A DNA stretch of 39,401 bases from Mangrovicoccus sp. (GCA_025800345.1 JAOXSB010000208.1:1-39401), one strand, 5' to 3'; counted from the first letter of the stretch, positions 23,323-33,595 are shown. A program made the numbers and translations. Notes: a model not told the origin generated them from the sequence alone.

Positions 23323-24395
23323 GCCTGCGCGAAATCCTGCTGCGGCGCATTGCGGCCCAAGGCCCGCTGAGCATCGCTGATTACATGGCCGATTGCCTGC
23401 TGCATCCGGAATTTGGCTATTACAGCACCGGCGCGCCCTTTGGACAGGCCGGGGATTTCACCACAGCACCAGAGATCAGCCAGATGTTTGGCGAGCTATT
23501 GGGCCTTGCCCTGGCCCAAGCTTGGGCCGATCAAGGTGCCCCTGCGCGGTTCACTTTGGCCGAGCTCGGCCCAGGGCGGGGCACATTGATGGCCGATCTG
23601 CTGCGCGCCGCAAGCCGCGCCATGCCCGGATTTGCCCAAGCCGCGGAACTGCATCTGATCGAGGCCTCCCACCGGCTGCGCGCCGCGCAAAATGAGCGCC
23701 TCGCCTCTTATGCCCCCCAGTGGCATGACAATGTTGCGGAGCTGCCCGAAGCGCCAACTTTCCTCATCGCCAATGAGTTTTTCGACGCTCTGCCCATTCG
23801 CCAGTTTCAACGGGACGGCGCCCATTGGCGCGAAAGGCTGGTGGGCGCGCGAGAAGGCACGCTTTGCTTGGGGCTCAGCGATCCGGTCCAACTGCCGGAA
23901 TTAGCCACCCGCGACGAGAACACCAAGCCCAGCGATATTGTCGAGCTCTGCGCCGCCGCCGGGCCCATCATGGCAGAGATCGCGCGGCGAATCGCAGCCC
24001 ATGGCGGGGCGGCAGTGATCATTGATTACGGGGATTGGCGCTCGCTCGGGGACACGTTGCAGGCCCTGCGCCGCCATCAAAGCACCGATATTTTTGACAG
24101 CCCAGGCCAAGCGGATCTGACCGCCCATGTGGATTTCGCCGCTTTGGCCGAGGCCGCAAAGCAGGCTGCGCCAGACGTTGCGATCAGCCCCATGACGCCC
24201 CAAGGGATATTTCTGGAAAGGCTGGGCATCACCGCCCGCGCCCAAAACCTTGCGCGCAGCCTCAGCGGCCCTGCTCTCGAAAGCCATATCGCTGCACATC
24301 GCCGCTTGACCCACCCCTTGGAAATGGGGACGCTCTTTAAATCCCTGGCCCTGATCCCCCGCGGGGCCCCTCATATAGCCGGACTGCATCAATGA
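23319..24395 (+). CDS. SAM-dependent methyltransferase, NDUFAF7/MidA family
   Basis: 358 aa. The family is related to mitochondrial NDUFAF7, which methylates an arginine in complex I. Seen here: the N-terminal [21 protein letters not shown] and [18 protein letters not shown] blocks, and the SAM-binding motif [18 protein letters not shown]. The later segment [16 protein letters not shown] also fits. Start ATG 23319 overlaps the lgt stop (ATGA); longer frames through lgt are not coding. The bacterial substrate is not established. Confidence 0.93.
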   Translation: MSLREILLRRIAAQGPLSIADYMADCLLHPEFGYYSTGAPFGQAGDFTTAPEISQMFGELLGLALAQAWADQGAPARFTLAELGPGRGTLMADLLRAASRAMPGFAQAAELHLIEASHRLRAAQNERLASYAPQWHDNVAELPEAPTFLIANEFFDALPIRQFQRDGAHWRERLVGAREGTLCLGLSDPVQLPELATRDENTKPSDIVELCAAAGPIMAEIARRIAAHGGAAVIIDYGDWRSLGDTLQALRRHQSTDIFDSPGQADLTAHVDFAALAEAAKQAAPDVAISPMTPQGIFLERLGITARAQNLARSLSGPALESHIAAHRRLTHPLEMGTLFKSLALIPRGAPHIAGLHQ

Positions 24396-25150
24396 ATTTG
24401 GAGACGATCACCGCGGATCTGCTCTCGCCGCTGCCCCATGGGTTCTTTACCCGCAAAGGCGGGGCCTCTTCAGGCGTGTTCGAAGGGCTCAATTGCGGCT
24501 TTGGCTCTTCGGACCAAGCCGATGTGGTCAAAATCAACCGCGCCCGCGCGGCCAAAGCCCTGGCCGCAGATCCCGGCCATGTCACCGGCATGACCCAAAC
24601 CCATTCAGCCGATGCAATCACCGTTGCTGGCCCGCAAGAGCGTCCTTGGCCCGATGCCGATGGAATCGTCACAAAAACCCCAGGCGTTGTGCTCTCGGTG
24701 CTCACCGCCGATTGCGCCCCGGTTCTTTTCGCTGATCAAAAAACAGGCGTTATTGGTGCCGCGCATGCTGGTTGGCGAGGCGCGTTGGGCGGCGTGCTCG
24801 AATCGACCATCGACGCCATGGTGGCGCTTGGCGCGATCCGAGGGGAGATTCGCGCCGCGATCGGACCAACCATCAGCCAAGATGCGTATGAAGTTGGGAC
24901 AGAATTCTTCGATGAATTCACCGCAAATGATCCTAAAAATACGCGGTTTTTTAGAAGCGGACGCAAGGGAAAGCACCAGTTTGATTTGCCCGGTTTCGCC
25001 CTGGATCGCCTGGCCAAATCCGGGATCAGCCACGCCGAATGGTGCCGCCATTGCACCTACTCCGATCCCGCGCGGTTTTTCTCGTATCGTCGAAGCGTGC
25101 ACAACAATGAGGCAGATTACGGGAGATTGATGTCGTTAATTCGGCTTTGA
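24392..25150 (+). CDS. pgeF: Peptidoglycan editing factor PgeF (YfiH/LACC1 family)
   Basis: 252 aa. A multicopper-oxidase-like laccase-domain protein; E. coli PgeF removes misincorporated amino acids such as L-Ser from muropeptide precursors. The metal/catalytic residues are visible as His in TQTHSAD, Cys in LTADCAPVLF and His in AAHAGWRGALGG. Other family marks are HGFFTRKGGASSGVFEGLN and the C-terminal RRSVHNNEADYGRL. The start overlaps the upstream stop (ATGA). Base composition in the last third is more AT-rich than the start. The downstream gap holds a strong terminator 180 bases away. Confidence 0.93.
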   Translation: MNLETITADLLSPLPHGFFTRKGGASSGVFEGLNCGFGSSDQADVVKINRARAAKALAADPGHVTGMTQTHSADAITVAGPQERPWPDADGIVTKTPGVVLSVLTADCAPVLFADQKTGVIGAAHAGWRGALGGVLESTIDAMVALGAIRGEIRAAIGPTISQDAYEVGTEFFDEFTANDPKNTRFFRSGRKGKHQFDLPGFALDRLAKSGISHAEWCRHCTYSDPARFFSYRRSVHNNEADYGRLMSLIRL

Positions 25151-25279
25151 GGGAAAAAATAACACGGCCTATTCCGCGACGCAGAATAACTCTTGAAAAG
25201 TAAATCAATTTAAAGTTTACCAAAAGACATCAGAAAGCGTTCCTTTCTGAGTTTGTGTCAGTTCCAGTAATATTGTTTC

Positions 25280-25369
25280 CCGAGTGTTGTAATCAGTGTG
25301 CTGTTACTGAGTATGAGTGACCAGTAGCGCAACCGGGGTGCCCCCAATGCACCCCGGTTGTTTCTTTTT
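25280..25369 (+). ncRNA. Candidate small RNA ending at the strong terminator
   Basis: A TAATAT at 25268-25273 could be a -10 (the -35, TTCTGA at 25245-25250, is weak). It would start a transcript near 25280 that runs 50 bases to a perfect 12-bp terminator stem with a T-run. No ORF fits. The alternative is a long pgeF 3' UTR, possibly processed. Confidence 0.3.
25330..25369 (+). terminator. Strong rho-independent terminator
   Basis: CAACCGGGGTGC and GCACCCCGGTTG form a perfect 12-bp stem with a seven-base loop (25330-25360), followed by TTTCTTTTT. It ends the lgt-midA-pgeF transcript or a separate small RNA. Confidence 0.93.
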
Positions 25370-25568
25370 GGGCCATCACACAGCGCGCACAAGCCAACCC
25401 TTTCCTAGCCGCAAGCCCGGGGTCGATGCCCCTCACGATCTCCGATTTCGAAGGCCGAGACGCCCCACAAGGCCCATGCCATGCGCAGAAATTGAGCAGG
25501 CGCCGGGCATGACCCGAGCAGAGGTTTTACAGGATATGAGCGGTTGCGGCTGGCGGCCAAAGCCCGCC

Positions 25569-26069
25569 TTAGGCGCTGCGGCTTAGCCGTTCTTCGAGCA
25601 CTTCGAACGGCACCCCCGCCTCATGTTTGGCAGCCCGGATCACCAGCGAGGTTTTCACACTGGCCACATTCGGGGCAGCGGTGAGTTCCTCGGTGAGAAA
25701 GCTTTGAAAGCTCGACAGATCCGGGGCGACGCATTTGAGCAGGAAATCCACCTCACCATTGAGCATATGGCATTCGCGCACCAAGGGCCATTCGCGGCAT
25801 TTTTCTTCAAAAGCGCTCAGATCCACTTCGGCCTGGCTTTGCAGCCCCACCGACGCGAAGACCTGCACTTCGAACCCCAATTCGCGAATATCCACATCCG
25901 CATGATAGCCGCGAATATAGCCTTGCTCTTCCAGGGTGCGCATCCGGCGCAAACACGGCGGAGCGGAAATGCCCACACGTTTGGCCAGCTCCACATTGGT
26001 CATCCGACCGTCGCTTTGCAGCTCGGCCAGGATCTTGCGATCAATGGGATCCAGTTTAGCACCCGCCAT
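25569..26069 (-). CDS. Lrp/AsnC-family transcriptional regulator
   Basis: 166 aa. N-terminal helix-turn-helix (LDPIDRKILAELQSDGRMTNVELAKRVG, then APPCLRRMRTLEEQGYIRGY) and C-terminal RAM ligand-binding domain (FASVGLQSQAEVDLSAFEEKC... GEVDFLLKCVAPDLSSFQSFL). Such proteins form dimers and octamers and respond to amino acids. ATG 26069 (MAGAKLDP) has GGAG seven bases upstream; a longer frame from 26132 lacks support. Divergent from trxB, whose promoter it may also control. An AT-rich direct repeat (CAATAAT at 26119 and 26130) in the shared region is a plausible binding site. Confidence 0.93.
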   Translation of the reverse strand: MAGAKLDPIDRKILAELQSDGRMTNVELAKRVGISAPPCLRRMRTLEEQGYIRGYHADVDIRELGFEVQVFASVGLQSQAEVDLSAFEEKCREWPLVRECHMLNGEVDFLLKCVAPDLSSFQSFLTEELTAAPNVASVKTSLVIRAAKHEAGVPFEVLEERLSRSA

Positions 26070-26118
26070 ATCGTCACTCCGAATTTTCCGCGAACCTAAT
26101 CCCTCCTCCCAGAACGCG

Positions 26119-26136
26119 CAATAATATTTCAATAAT
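26119..26136. promoter_or_regulatory. AT-rich direct repeat in the lrp/trxB divergent region
   Basis: CAATAATATTTCAATAAT contains two CAATAAT copies with an 11-base period, about one helical turn, in a GC-rich context. Lrp-type proteins favour such AT-rich phased sites, so this could be an autoregulatory operator. Not proven. Confidence 0.35.
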
Positions 26137-26251
26137 CCCCGAGAGCCTTTGCGAAAAATCGCTGCGATCAGTTTTGCGCGAGCCGCCCAAGCGGGGTTTC
26201 ACCAGCGGCCCGAAGTCATTATGTGAGCGCAAAGATTGAAGGAGCGACAAA

Positions 26252-27217
26252 ATGGAAACCAGCCGTCACACGCGCGTGCTGATCATTGGGTCGGGTCCCG
26301 CTGGCTATACCGCTGGCGTTTATGCGTCACGGGCGATGCTCTCGCCGGTGCTGTTGCAAGGGATCCAGCCTGGCGGGCAATTGACCATCACCACCGATGT
26401 GGAGAACTGGCCTGGGGATGCCTCGGTCATGGGGCCGGATCTGATGGTGCGCATGGAAGCCCATGCCAAGGAAATGGGCACTGAGATCATTTCCGACCAT
26501 GTGAACAGCCTGGATCTGTCAAAACGACCCTTCACAGCCCAATGTGACAGCGGGACAACCTATACCGCTGATGCGGTGATCCTGGCCACAGGGGCCCAAG
26601 CGAAATGGCTGGGCCTGCCATCGGAAGAGAAGTTCAAAGGCTTTGGCGTCTCGGCCTGCGCCACTTGCGATGGGTTTTTCTATCGCGACAAAGAAGTGGT
26701 CGTGGTGGGCGGCGGCAATACCGCTGTGGAAGAAGCCCTGTTTTTGACCAATTTTGCCTCGAAAGTGACCTTGGTTCATCGCCGCGACAGTTTGCGTGCC
26801 GAAAAGATCCTGCAAGCCCGTTTGGTGAAAAATCCCAAGATCGAAGTGATCTGGAACCATCAAGTGGACGAGGTTCTGGGCAGCGAAAGCCCCTTGGGCG
26901 TCGAAGCGGTGCGCCTGAAACATGCGGCCACGGGCGATACTCGCGAAGTGCCTTGCGCCGGGTTCTTTGTGGCCATCGGCCACGCACCGGCCTCGGAATT
27001 GGTCAAGGGCCAGCTGGAGACCCATTCCGGCGGCTATGTGAAAACCGCCCCTGACAGCACCGCCACGTCGATCCCTGGGGTGTTTGCGGCGGGCGATCTG
27101 ACCGATCACCAATATCGCCAAGCGGTCACCAGCGCTGGCATGGGCTGTATGGCCGCGCTAGAAGCGGAACGCTTCCTCGCCGAGATGGAAGAAGACGCGG
27201 AAGCCCCTGCTGCCTAA
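26252..27217 (+). CDS. trxB: Thioredoxin-disulfide reductase
   Basis: 321 aa. A FAD- and NADPH-dependent enzyme that reduces thioredoxin in the cytosol. FAD motif GSGPAG at 13-18, redox-active CATC (Cys136 and Cys139) in [17 protein letters not shown] motif [12 protein letters not shown], and the C-terminal FAD motif [37 protein letters not shown] lies seven bases before ATG 26252. A bidirectional terminator follows. Divergent from the Lrp-type regulator gene. Confidence 0.97.
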   Translation: METSRHTRVLIIGSGPAGYTAGVYASRAMLSPVLLQGIQPGGQLTITTDVENWPGDASVMGPDLMVRMEAHAKEMGTEIISDHVNSLDLSKRPFTAQCDSGTTYTADAVILATGAQAKWLGLPSEEKFKGFGVSACATCDGFFYRDKEVVVVGGGNTAVEEALFLTNFASKVTLVHRRDSLRAEKILQARLVKNPKIEVIWNHQVDEVLGSESPLGVEAVRLKHAATGDTREVPCAGFFVAIGHAPASELVKGQLETHSGGYVKTAPDSTATSIPGVFAAGDLTDHQYRQAVTSAGMGCMAALEAERFLAEMEEDAEAPAA

Positions 27218-27240
27218 GCCGCTCTCTCAGGTACAAACAA

Positions 27241-27273
27241 AACCCCCGGCGCCATCAGCGACCGGGGGTTTTT
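27241..27273. terminator. Bidirectional terminator between trxB and the hsp20 operon
   Basis: AACCCCCGG and CCGGGGGTT form a 9-bp stem with a 12-base loop (27241-27270). T-runs lie on both sides (TTTTTC on plus; TTTTG on minus). It serves trxB on the plus strand and DUF1150 on the minus strand. Confidence 0.9.
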
Positions 27274-27324
27274 CATATCTCATCCGCGGGGTTTTCGGGG
27301 CCATTGCCCGGCCCGCGCATAGGC

Positions 27325-27579
27325 TTAATGCACCGAAACCGGCGAGAAATTGTGTTGGCGTGCCAAGCTAAAGGCCAATTTGCGATCGCGCACCAAAGCC
27401 AGGCGCTGACCATCGGGGCCATGCACCGCTTGCAGATCGCCCAATTCAGCGGCTTGCTCGCGCAGCTCATCGGGCAGGCCTTCGAGATCTTCAGCCACCG
27501 CTGGGCGCACATAGACGATCTTATCACCGCCATTGAACACAGCATTATCTGCTGCGGCCGGGTCAAACATCACATCCAT
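27325..27579 (-). CDS. DUF1150 protein
   Basis: 84 aa. Matches DUF1150, a small alphaproteobacterial family typically found beside small heat-shock protein genes (DKIVYVRPAVAEDLEGLPDELREQA, then LALVRDRKLAFSLARQHNFSPVSVH). Function unknown. ATG 27579 overlaps the TGA of hsp20 (TGATG), and GGAG lies seven bases upstream inside the hsp20 coding end. An in-frame GTG one codon earlier is less likely. Co-expression with hsp20 from a heat-shock promoter is expected. Confidence 0.88.
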   Translation of the reverse strand: MDVMFDPAAADNAVFNGGDKIVYVRPAVAEDLEGLPDELREQAAELGDLQAVHGPDGQRLALVRDRKLAFSLARQHNFSPVSVH

Positions 27580-27998
27580 CACTCTGCTCCCGTTTTGATG
27601 GCAATCCGCTGCAACACCGTTTCCGGCGCTGATCGGCGCAGATCCACATGCAACAGCCCGTTTTCCAGGGCCGCGCCTTCGACTTCGACCCCATCGGCAA
27701 GCACAAAACTGCGCTGAAACTGCCGTGCGGCGATCCCACGATGCAAAAACACCCGTTCGCCATCCTCATCAGCCTGACGGCCGCGAATGACCAATTGTCG
27801 GTCTTCCACCGTGATCTCTAGATCATCTTCACGAAACCCGGCCACCGCAAGGGTGATCCGATAAGAGGTCTCGCTGCTTTGTTCGATATTGTAGGGTGGG
27901 TAGCCTTCATTGCCAGTTTTGGCAGTGCGCTCCAGTAATTGTTCGAGTTGTTCGAACCCCAAAAGATAGGGATGGGTCCCCAAAGTAAGTTTGCTCAT
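27579..27998 (-). CDS. Hsp20/IbpA-type small heat-shock protein
   Basis: 139 aa. An ATP-independent holdase that binds unfolded proteins. The alpha-crystallin domain spans about residues 38-125 (YPPYNIEQSSETSYRITLAVAGF, VEDRQLVIRGRQ, RVFLHRGIAARQFQRSFVL, ALENGLLHVDL). The A-GF and E-LENGLL motifs are typical of the IbpA class. The true start is ATG 27998 (MSKLTLGTHPY), with AAGGA eight bases upstream; a much longer open frame to 28526 is non-coding. First gene of a two-gene heat-shock operon. Confidence 0.95.
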   Translation of the reverse strand: MSKLTLGTHPYLLGFEQLEQLLERTAKTGNEGYPPYNIEQSSETSYRITLAVAGFREDDLEITVEDRQLVIRGRQADEDGERVFLHRGIAARQFQRSFVLADGVEVEGAALENGLLHVDLRRSAPETVLQRIAIKTGAE

Positions 27999-28059
27999 CG
28001 ACACGTCCTTGAACAAGCGACTGTGTATTAGGGCCCCATCTGGGCACCCATGCAGTTGA

Positions 28060-28088
28060 ATATGGGCGCGAAGCACCCCAGTTGCAAG
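28060..28088 (-). promoter_or_regulatory. RpoH (sigma-32) type promoter for hsp20
   Basis: Minus strand: CTTGCAA (28088-28082), 15 bases, then CCCATAT (28066-28060). The heat-shock consensus is CTTGAAA and CCCCATNT with a similar gap, so only one base differs in the -35 core. The start point would be near 28052, giving a leader of about 54 bases before the hsp20 ATG. Confidence 0.75.
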
Positions 28089-28169
28089 AAATCGAAACGG
28101 TTTCTCCTTTGCAGAACAAGGGCCATTTGTTAATTTGCATGTGGATTGGCCCTTAAGGATCGGATTTCT

Positions 28170-28388
28170 ATGAACGCTCCATTTGAAATGGACACTCAGG
28201 AAGTATTGCGTGTGAAGCTCGAAGTGCTGCGCCGAGAGCATCGGGATTTGGACGATGCGATCCATGCGCTTGAAGACACCGCCCGGGCTGATCAACTCAC
28301 TGTGCGCCGCCTGAAGAAGCAAAAGCTCAATCTGCGCGACCGGATCCAGATCATCGAAGATCGCCTGCTGCCCGATATTATCGCCTGA
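28170..28388 (+). CDS. YdcH/DUF465-family coiled-coil protein
   Basis: 72 aa, nearly all helical and charged: VLRVKLEVLRREHRDLDDAIHALE and LTVRRLKKQKLNLRDRIQIIED are the DUF465 signature halves that fold into an antiparallel coiled coil. Function unknown. ATG 28170 (MNAPFEMD) with AAGGAT nine bases upstream is preferred to a TTG at 28146. Divergent from hsp20. Confidence 0.85.
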   Translation: MNAPFEMDTQEVLRVKLEVLRREHRDLDDAIHALEDTARADQLTVRRLKKQKLNLRDRIQIIEDRLLPDIIA

Positions 28389-28453
28389 CCCGGCCTGAAT
28401 TGACCTGCATGGTGCAGGATACCAACCAAGCTCGGCTTTCGCATCAGCCCGCA

Positions 28454-28481
28454 TTGCCCATTGGAGCGCAACCGGTATAAC
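28454..28481 (+). promoter_or_regulatory. Candidate sigma-70 promoter for purEK
   Basis: TTGCCC (28454-28459), 16 bases, TATAAC (28476-28481): four and five matches to the housekeeping hexamers, 60 bases before the purE ATG. A small 6-bp hairpin (CCTGCA/TGCAGG, 28404-28418) lies upstream. No purine riboswitch is apparent. Confidence 0.5.
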
Positions 28482-28540
28482 GGCGGTTCCTGCAAGGGTG
28501 CGGCACGGGCCGTACAAGCCGATCATATGGGGCCGAGACT

Positions 28541-29023
28541 ATGGCAGATGTTGGCATCATCATGGGCAGCCAATCCGATTGGCCAACCATGCGCAAAGCC
28601 GCCGAAATTCTTGACGCGTTGAAGATCACCCATGAGGCGCGCATCGTCTCGGCCCACCGGACCCCGGACCGGCTTTGGGATTATGGTCGGGCCGCGGCTG
28701 ATGCCGGGCTCAAAGTGATCATCGCCGGGGCAGGCGGCGCCGCCCATTTGCCGGGCATGATGGCCTCTAAAACCCGCATCCCGGTAATCGGTGTACCGGT
28801 GCAGACCAAAGCGCTCTCTGGGGTCGATTCGCTGTATTCCATCGTGCAAATGCCCCGGGGCTTTCCCGTGGCCACCATGGCCATTGGCGAGGCCGGAGCG
28901 GTGAATGCCGGGCTGATGGCCGCAGGAATTTTGGCGATCAGCGATCCAGATCTGGCCGCGCGGCTTGATGCCTGGCGTCAGGCCCTGTCTGACAGCATCC
29001 CCGAGGTGCCCGTTGATGAGTGA
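28541..29023 (+). CDS. purE: N5-carboxyaminoimidazole ribonucleotide mutase
   Basis: 160 aa, class I PurE. Converts N5-CAIR to CAIR in purine synthesis. Signatures: [12 protein letters not shown] at the N-terminus, [14 protein letters not shown] with the active-site His, and [12 protein letters not shown]. Near the C-terminus [21 protein letters not shown] 28541 (MADVGIIMG) has only GAG nearby upstream. Its last eight bases overlap purK. Confidence 0.96.
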   Translation: MADVGIIMGSQSDWPTMRKAAEILDALKITHEARIVSAHRTPDRLWDYGRAAADAGLKVIIAGAGGAAHLPGMMASKTRIPVIGVPVQTKALSGVDSLYSIVQMPRGFPVATMAIGEAGAVNAGLMAAGILAISDPDLAARLDAWRQALSDSIPEVPVDE

Positions 29024-30101
29024 ACCGATCGCCCCCCTCGCCCCTGGCAGCACCATCGGGATTTTGGGCAGCGGCCAATTGGGCCGGATGCTCGCCCTGG
29101 CCGCCGCTCGTCTGGGCCTGCGCGCCCATGTCTATGACCCTGCCGCCGCAAACAGCCCTGCCGGGCAAATCTGCGATCAGGCCACCACCGCCCCTTGGGA
29201 AGACACCGAAGCGCTCAGCGCTTTTGCCGCTCAGGTGGATGTGATCACATATGAATTTGAAAACATCCCCACCGCCACGCTGGACTTGCTCGGCGCGGCC
29301 CGGCCCATCCGCCCTGGCCGCCGCGCCTTAGAGGTCTCTCAGGACCGGCTGGTGGAAAAACGCTTTTTGCAGGATCTGGGCCTGGCCACAGCGCCTTTTG
29401 CAGCACTGGATGGCCCAGCGGATTTGGAGGCAGCCCTGGCCAAGGCTGGCGCGCCCGGGATCTTGAAGACCCGTCGCTTTGGCTATGATGGCAAGGGCCA
29501 AGCCCGGCTGGCAGAGGCCGCTGAGGCCGCCGCAGCGCTGGAAAGCCTGCAAGGGGCCCCTGCGATCCTTGAAGGCTTCGTGGATTTCGCCTTTGAAGTC
29601 TCTGTGATCGGTGCGCGCGGGCTCGATGGGGCCGTGGCCTGTTTTGATCCGGGCGAGAACATCCATCGCGACGGCATTCTGCGCAGCACCCGCGTGCCTG
29701 CCCGGCTGAGCACCGCACAGCGCGCTGATGCGGTGCTGCTGACCGGGAAAATCCTCAACGCGCTGGATTATGTGGGCGTGATGGGGGTGGAGCTGTTCGT
29801 GACCCCCGCCGGGCTGGTGGTCAATGAGATCGCCCCACGGGTGCATAATTCCGGCCATTGGACACAAAACGGCTGCACCATCTGTCAGTTTGAACAGCAT
29901 ATCCGCGCGGTGGCGGGCTGGCCCTTGGGCGATGGCAGCCGCCATAGCGATGTGGAGATGGAAAACCTCATCGGCGATGACATGGATAAGCTGCCCGCGA
30001 TCCAGGCCGAACCCGGCGCGGCGCTGCATCTATATGGCAAAGCCGAAACCCGCGACGGGCGCAAAATGGGCCATGTGAACCGGATCATCGCCTCTGGGTA
30101 A
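29016..30101 (+). CDS. purK: N5-carboxyaminoimidazole ribonucleotide synthase
   Basis: 361 aa ATP-grasp enzyme making N5-CAIR from AIR, bicarbonate and ATP, handing it to PurE. Begins [26 protein letters not shown]. Other marks: [31 protein letters not shown] (ATP-grasp loop), and [15 protein letters not shown] with metal-binding residues. ATG 29016 overlaps the end of purE by eight bases, the usual purEK arrangement. Convergent with the EamA exporter gene, 27 bases apart, with a GC-rich hairpin but no T-run between them. Confidence 0.96.
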   Translation: MSEPIAPLAPGSTIGILGSGQLGRMLALAAARLGLRAHVYDPAAANSPAGQICDQATTAPWEDTEALSAFAAQVDVITYEFENIPTATLDLLGAARPIRPGRRALEVSQDRLVEKRFLQDLGLATAPFAALDGPADLEAALAKAGAPGILKTRRFGYDGKGQARLAEAAEAAAALESLQGAPAILEGFVDFAFEVSVIGARGLDGAVACFDPGENIHRDGILRSTRVPARLSTAQRADAVLLTGKILNALDYVGVMGVELFVTPAGLVVNEIAPRVHNSGHWTQNGCTICQFEQHIRAVAGWPLGDGSRHSDVEMENLIGDDMDKLPAIQAEPGAALHLYGKAETRDGRKMGHVNRIIASG

Positions 30102-30128
30102 TCGTGCGGAGGCAGGGCGGCGGCGGGA

Positions 30129-30971
30129 TCAGCCCCGCCCTTTGCGCTCGCCCAGAAGCGCCCAGGCCACGCCCCCCAGGACCAAAACCGATGCGGTGAC
30201 AAAACGCAGGCTGACGGGCTCGCTGAGAAACAGCAATCCGCCAAAAGCTGCAATCACTGGCACCGTAAGCTGGGCAACACCTGCGGCGCTGGCCTCAAGC
30301 TCTGGCAAGACCCGGTACCACAGCGCATAGCCGAGCCCGGATGTGACGGCGCCAGAGATCACCGCCAGCCCAGCCCCTGGCAGATCCATCCCATCGCGCA
30401 AACCCCACCACAGCAGCAGAGCCAAAGGACTGGCCAAAAGAAAGCTGCCCGCAGTGCTGGCCAAAGGATCGCGCGCCCCGCGCCCGATCAAGGAATAAAC
30501 CCCCCAGCCCAATGCGGCGGCAAGCATCAAGCTCGACGCGCCCAAAGGCGGGGCGCTGGCCCCCTCGGGCCACAGCAGCCATGCAAGCCCTGAAAATGCC
30601 ACAGCAGCGCCCAGCCAACGCCGCAGCGGCGGATGCTCGCCCGCGATCACCGCCCCAGCAAACATGGTGATCTGAACCCCGCCAAAGAGGATCAGCGCCC
30701 CGGCCCCAGCATCGAGCCCGACATAAGCAAAGGAAAAGCCCAACACATAAAGCAGCAGCGCCGCCGCAGGCAGTGGGCGCAGCAGCACCCCCCCGCCATT
30801 GCGCCGGATCGCAACCAATGCGGCCAGCATCAACGCGCCGCTCAAAAGACGCAGCCCCGCGAAACTCGCAGGGCCGGTTTCCGTGGCAGTGAGCGCCAAA
30901 CGGTTCAAAATGGAATTGGCTGCAAAAGCGGTCATGACAACCGCCAATAGCCCCCAGAGCCTAGGGCTCAT
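30129..30971 (-). CDS. DMT-superfamily (EamA) membrane exporter
   Basis: 280 aa with ten predicted helices in two EamA repeats: the first begins LWGLLAVVMTAFAANSILNRLAL, the second GASSLMLAAALGWGVYSLIGRGA. Such proteins export metabolites or amino acids; substrate unknown. Its ATG at 30971 overlaps the stop of the acetyltransferase gene by four bases (ATGA), so the two are coupled. Confidence 0.9.
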   Translation of the reverse strand: MSPRLWGLLAVVMTAFAANSILNRLALTATETGPASFAGLRLLSGALMLAALVAIRRNGGGVLLRPLPAAALLLYVLGFSFAYVGLDAGAGALILFGGVQITMFAGAVIAGEHPPLRRWLGAAVAFSGLAWLLWPEGASAPPLGASSLMLAAALGWGVYSLIGRGARDPLASTAGSFLLASPLALLLWWGLRDGMDLPGAGLAVISGAVTSGLGYALWYRVLPELEASAAGVAQLTVPVIAAFGGLLFLSEPVSLRFVTASVLVLGGVAWALLGERKGRG

Positions 30972-31453
30972 ACTTCCTCAAACGGCGCGGGATAGACCAA
31001 TTTCTCCTCCGCCGAGGCGGTTTCAGGAGCAATGGGGTAAATCCCAGTGAATTGCTGCGGATAGATCGTGTCTAGTTTGGCAGGCCCATCAAAGACAAAA
31101 CCAAAACGGGCGTAATATTCCGGCCCGCCCACAACGATCACAGCTTTCGCTTGGTCCTGACGCACCGCATCCAGCCCATAGCGCACCAGCTCGGCGCCGA
31201 TCCCTTTGCCTTGCAGCGGTGTGCGCACGCAAACCGGGGCCAGAGCCACCCAACCTTCGGGAGAGTTGAAGCGCGAGAAGCAGATATAGCCCACCACCTC
31301 ATCATCTTTCACCGCCACCAGCTCGCAAGCCACATGGCCGCCCGCGCGCAGGGCTTCGATCATGCGCTCTTCATTGGGCTGACCAAAAGCGCTGACCACC
31401 AACACGGAGACGGCAAGGTAATCATCTGGGGTAGCGGGACGAATCGAAATCAT
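30968..31453 (-). CDS. GNAT-family N-acetyltransferase (YhbS-like)
   Basis: 161 aa. N-terminal ISIRPATPDDYLAVSVLVVSAFG, then GWVALAPVCVRTPLQGKGIGAELVRYGLDAV with the acetyl-CoA loop QGKGIG, and GPEYYARFGFVFDGPAKLD. This layout is that of the YhbS group, whose substrates are mostly unknown. Start ATG 31453. The coupled EamA exporter suggests a shared small-molecule substrate or detoxification role, as an inference only. Confidence 0.88.
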   Translation of the reverse strand: MISIRPATPDDYLAVSVLVVSAFGQPNEERMIEALRAGGHVACELVAVKDDEVVGYICFSRFNSPEGWVALAPVCVRTPLQGKGIGAELVRYGLDAVRQDQAKAVIVVGGPEYYARFGFVFDGPAKLDTIYPQQFTGIYPIAPETASAEEKLVYPAPFEEV

Positions 31454-31471
31454 AGCGGCACCTACTGCGGA

Positions 31472-31840
31472 TCACGAAGAGACTTGAGCTGACCGTAACG
31501 ATCCCTCTGCCCCATTGTCCTGCGGCATCATCGTCATTGCTGCCAAGAGCCCCAAAATCGCCGCAGCGTCAGAGCACCCATGCTGGCGGGCAAGATCACC
31601 GATCTGTCGCTGGATCGCCCGGGGTAATTGCAAACGGATGATGCGCCCCTGCCCCCCTTGCGCCACTGGTTGGAACTCCGGCGCCTGATCCACCCGCTGG
31701 GCCAAGGCGCGCTCCAGCATCACCCGCATGGCATCGGCACTACTGGCCGATCTGCGCCCCTGCCGCGCGGCCCGCAGCGCCGGGCGCAATTCCATGGGCA
31801 AACGCAGCATGATCGCCCGGCGCGGATCTTTGGCGGACAT
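31472..31840 (-). CDS. Protein with two ribbon-helix-helix-like segments, downstream of groEL
   Basis: 122 aa, basic. Two similar parts: RRAIMLRLPMELRPALRAARQG (residues 7-28) and GRIIRLQLPRAIQRQIGDLARQHG (65-88). Each shows a short beta strand with alternating hydrophobics followed by a helix, as in Arc/MetJ-type DNA-binding proteins. If right, one chain would form an internal pseudo-dimer. No family name recognised. AAGGAG lies eight bases before ATG 31840 and touches the T-run of the groEL terminator, leaving no room for its own promoter apart from the groEL end. It is probably expressed by read-through from groESL. Confidence 0.65.
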   Translation of the reverse strand: MSAKDPRRAIMLRLPMELRPALRAARQGRRSASSADAMRVMLERALAQRVDQAPEFQPVAQGGQGRIIRLQLPRAIQRQIGDLARQHGCSDAAAILGLLAAMTMMPQDNGAEGSLRSAQVSS

Positions 31841-31854
31841 GGGCAGTTCTCCTT

Positions 31855-31888
31855 AAAAAAGAAAAGGGGCGGCCAAGGCCACCCCTTT
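31855..31888 (-). terminator. Rho-independent terminator after groEL
   Basis: Minus strand: AAGGGG-T-GGC and GCC-G-CCCCTT pair with one G-T wobble around a four-base loop (31864-31887), followed by TTCTTTTTT. The T-run merges into the ribosome binding site of the next gene. Confidence 0.9.
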
Positions 31889-31912
31889 CCAAATCATCGC
31901 TTGCGCGGCTGA

Positions 31913-33595
<1,683 letters not shown>

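Larger units (their letters stand above)
25151..25568. other. 418-base gap after pgeF, low GC, with terminator
   Basis: The first 180 bases are the most AT-rich stretch of this part of the window and end in a perfect terminator. A 7-bp hairpin, CAGAAAG/CTTTCTG with a five-base loop (25231-25249), lies in the middle. The last 190 bases before the Lrp-type gene's stop are GC-rich with no convincing ORF; a frame from 25317 runs over the terminator and lacks a ribosome binding site. Confidence 0.5.

Noticed and set aside
27999-28526. N-terminal extension of hsp20 of more than 170 codons
   Set aside because: It runs through the RpoH promoter and the divergent ydcH gene; the protein family starts at 27998, where a ribosome binding site lies.
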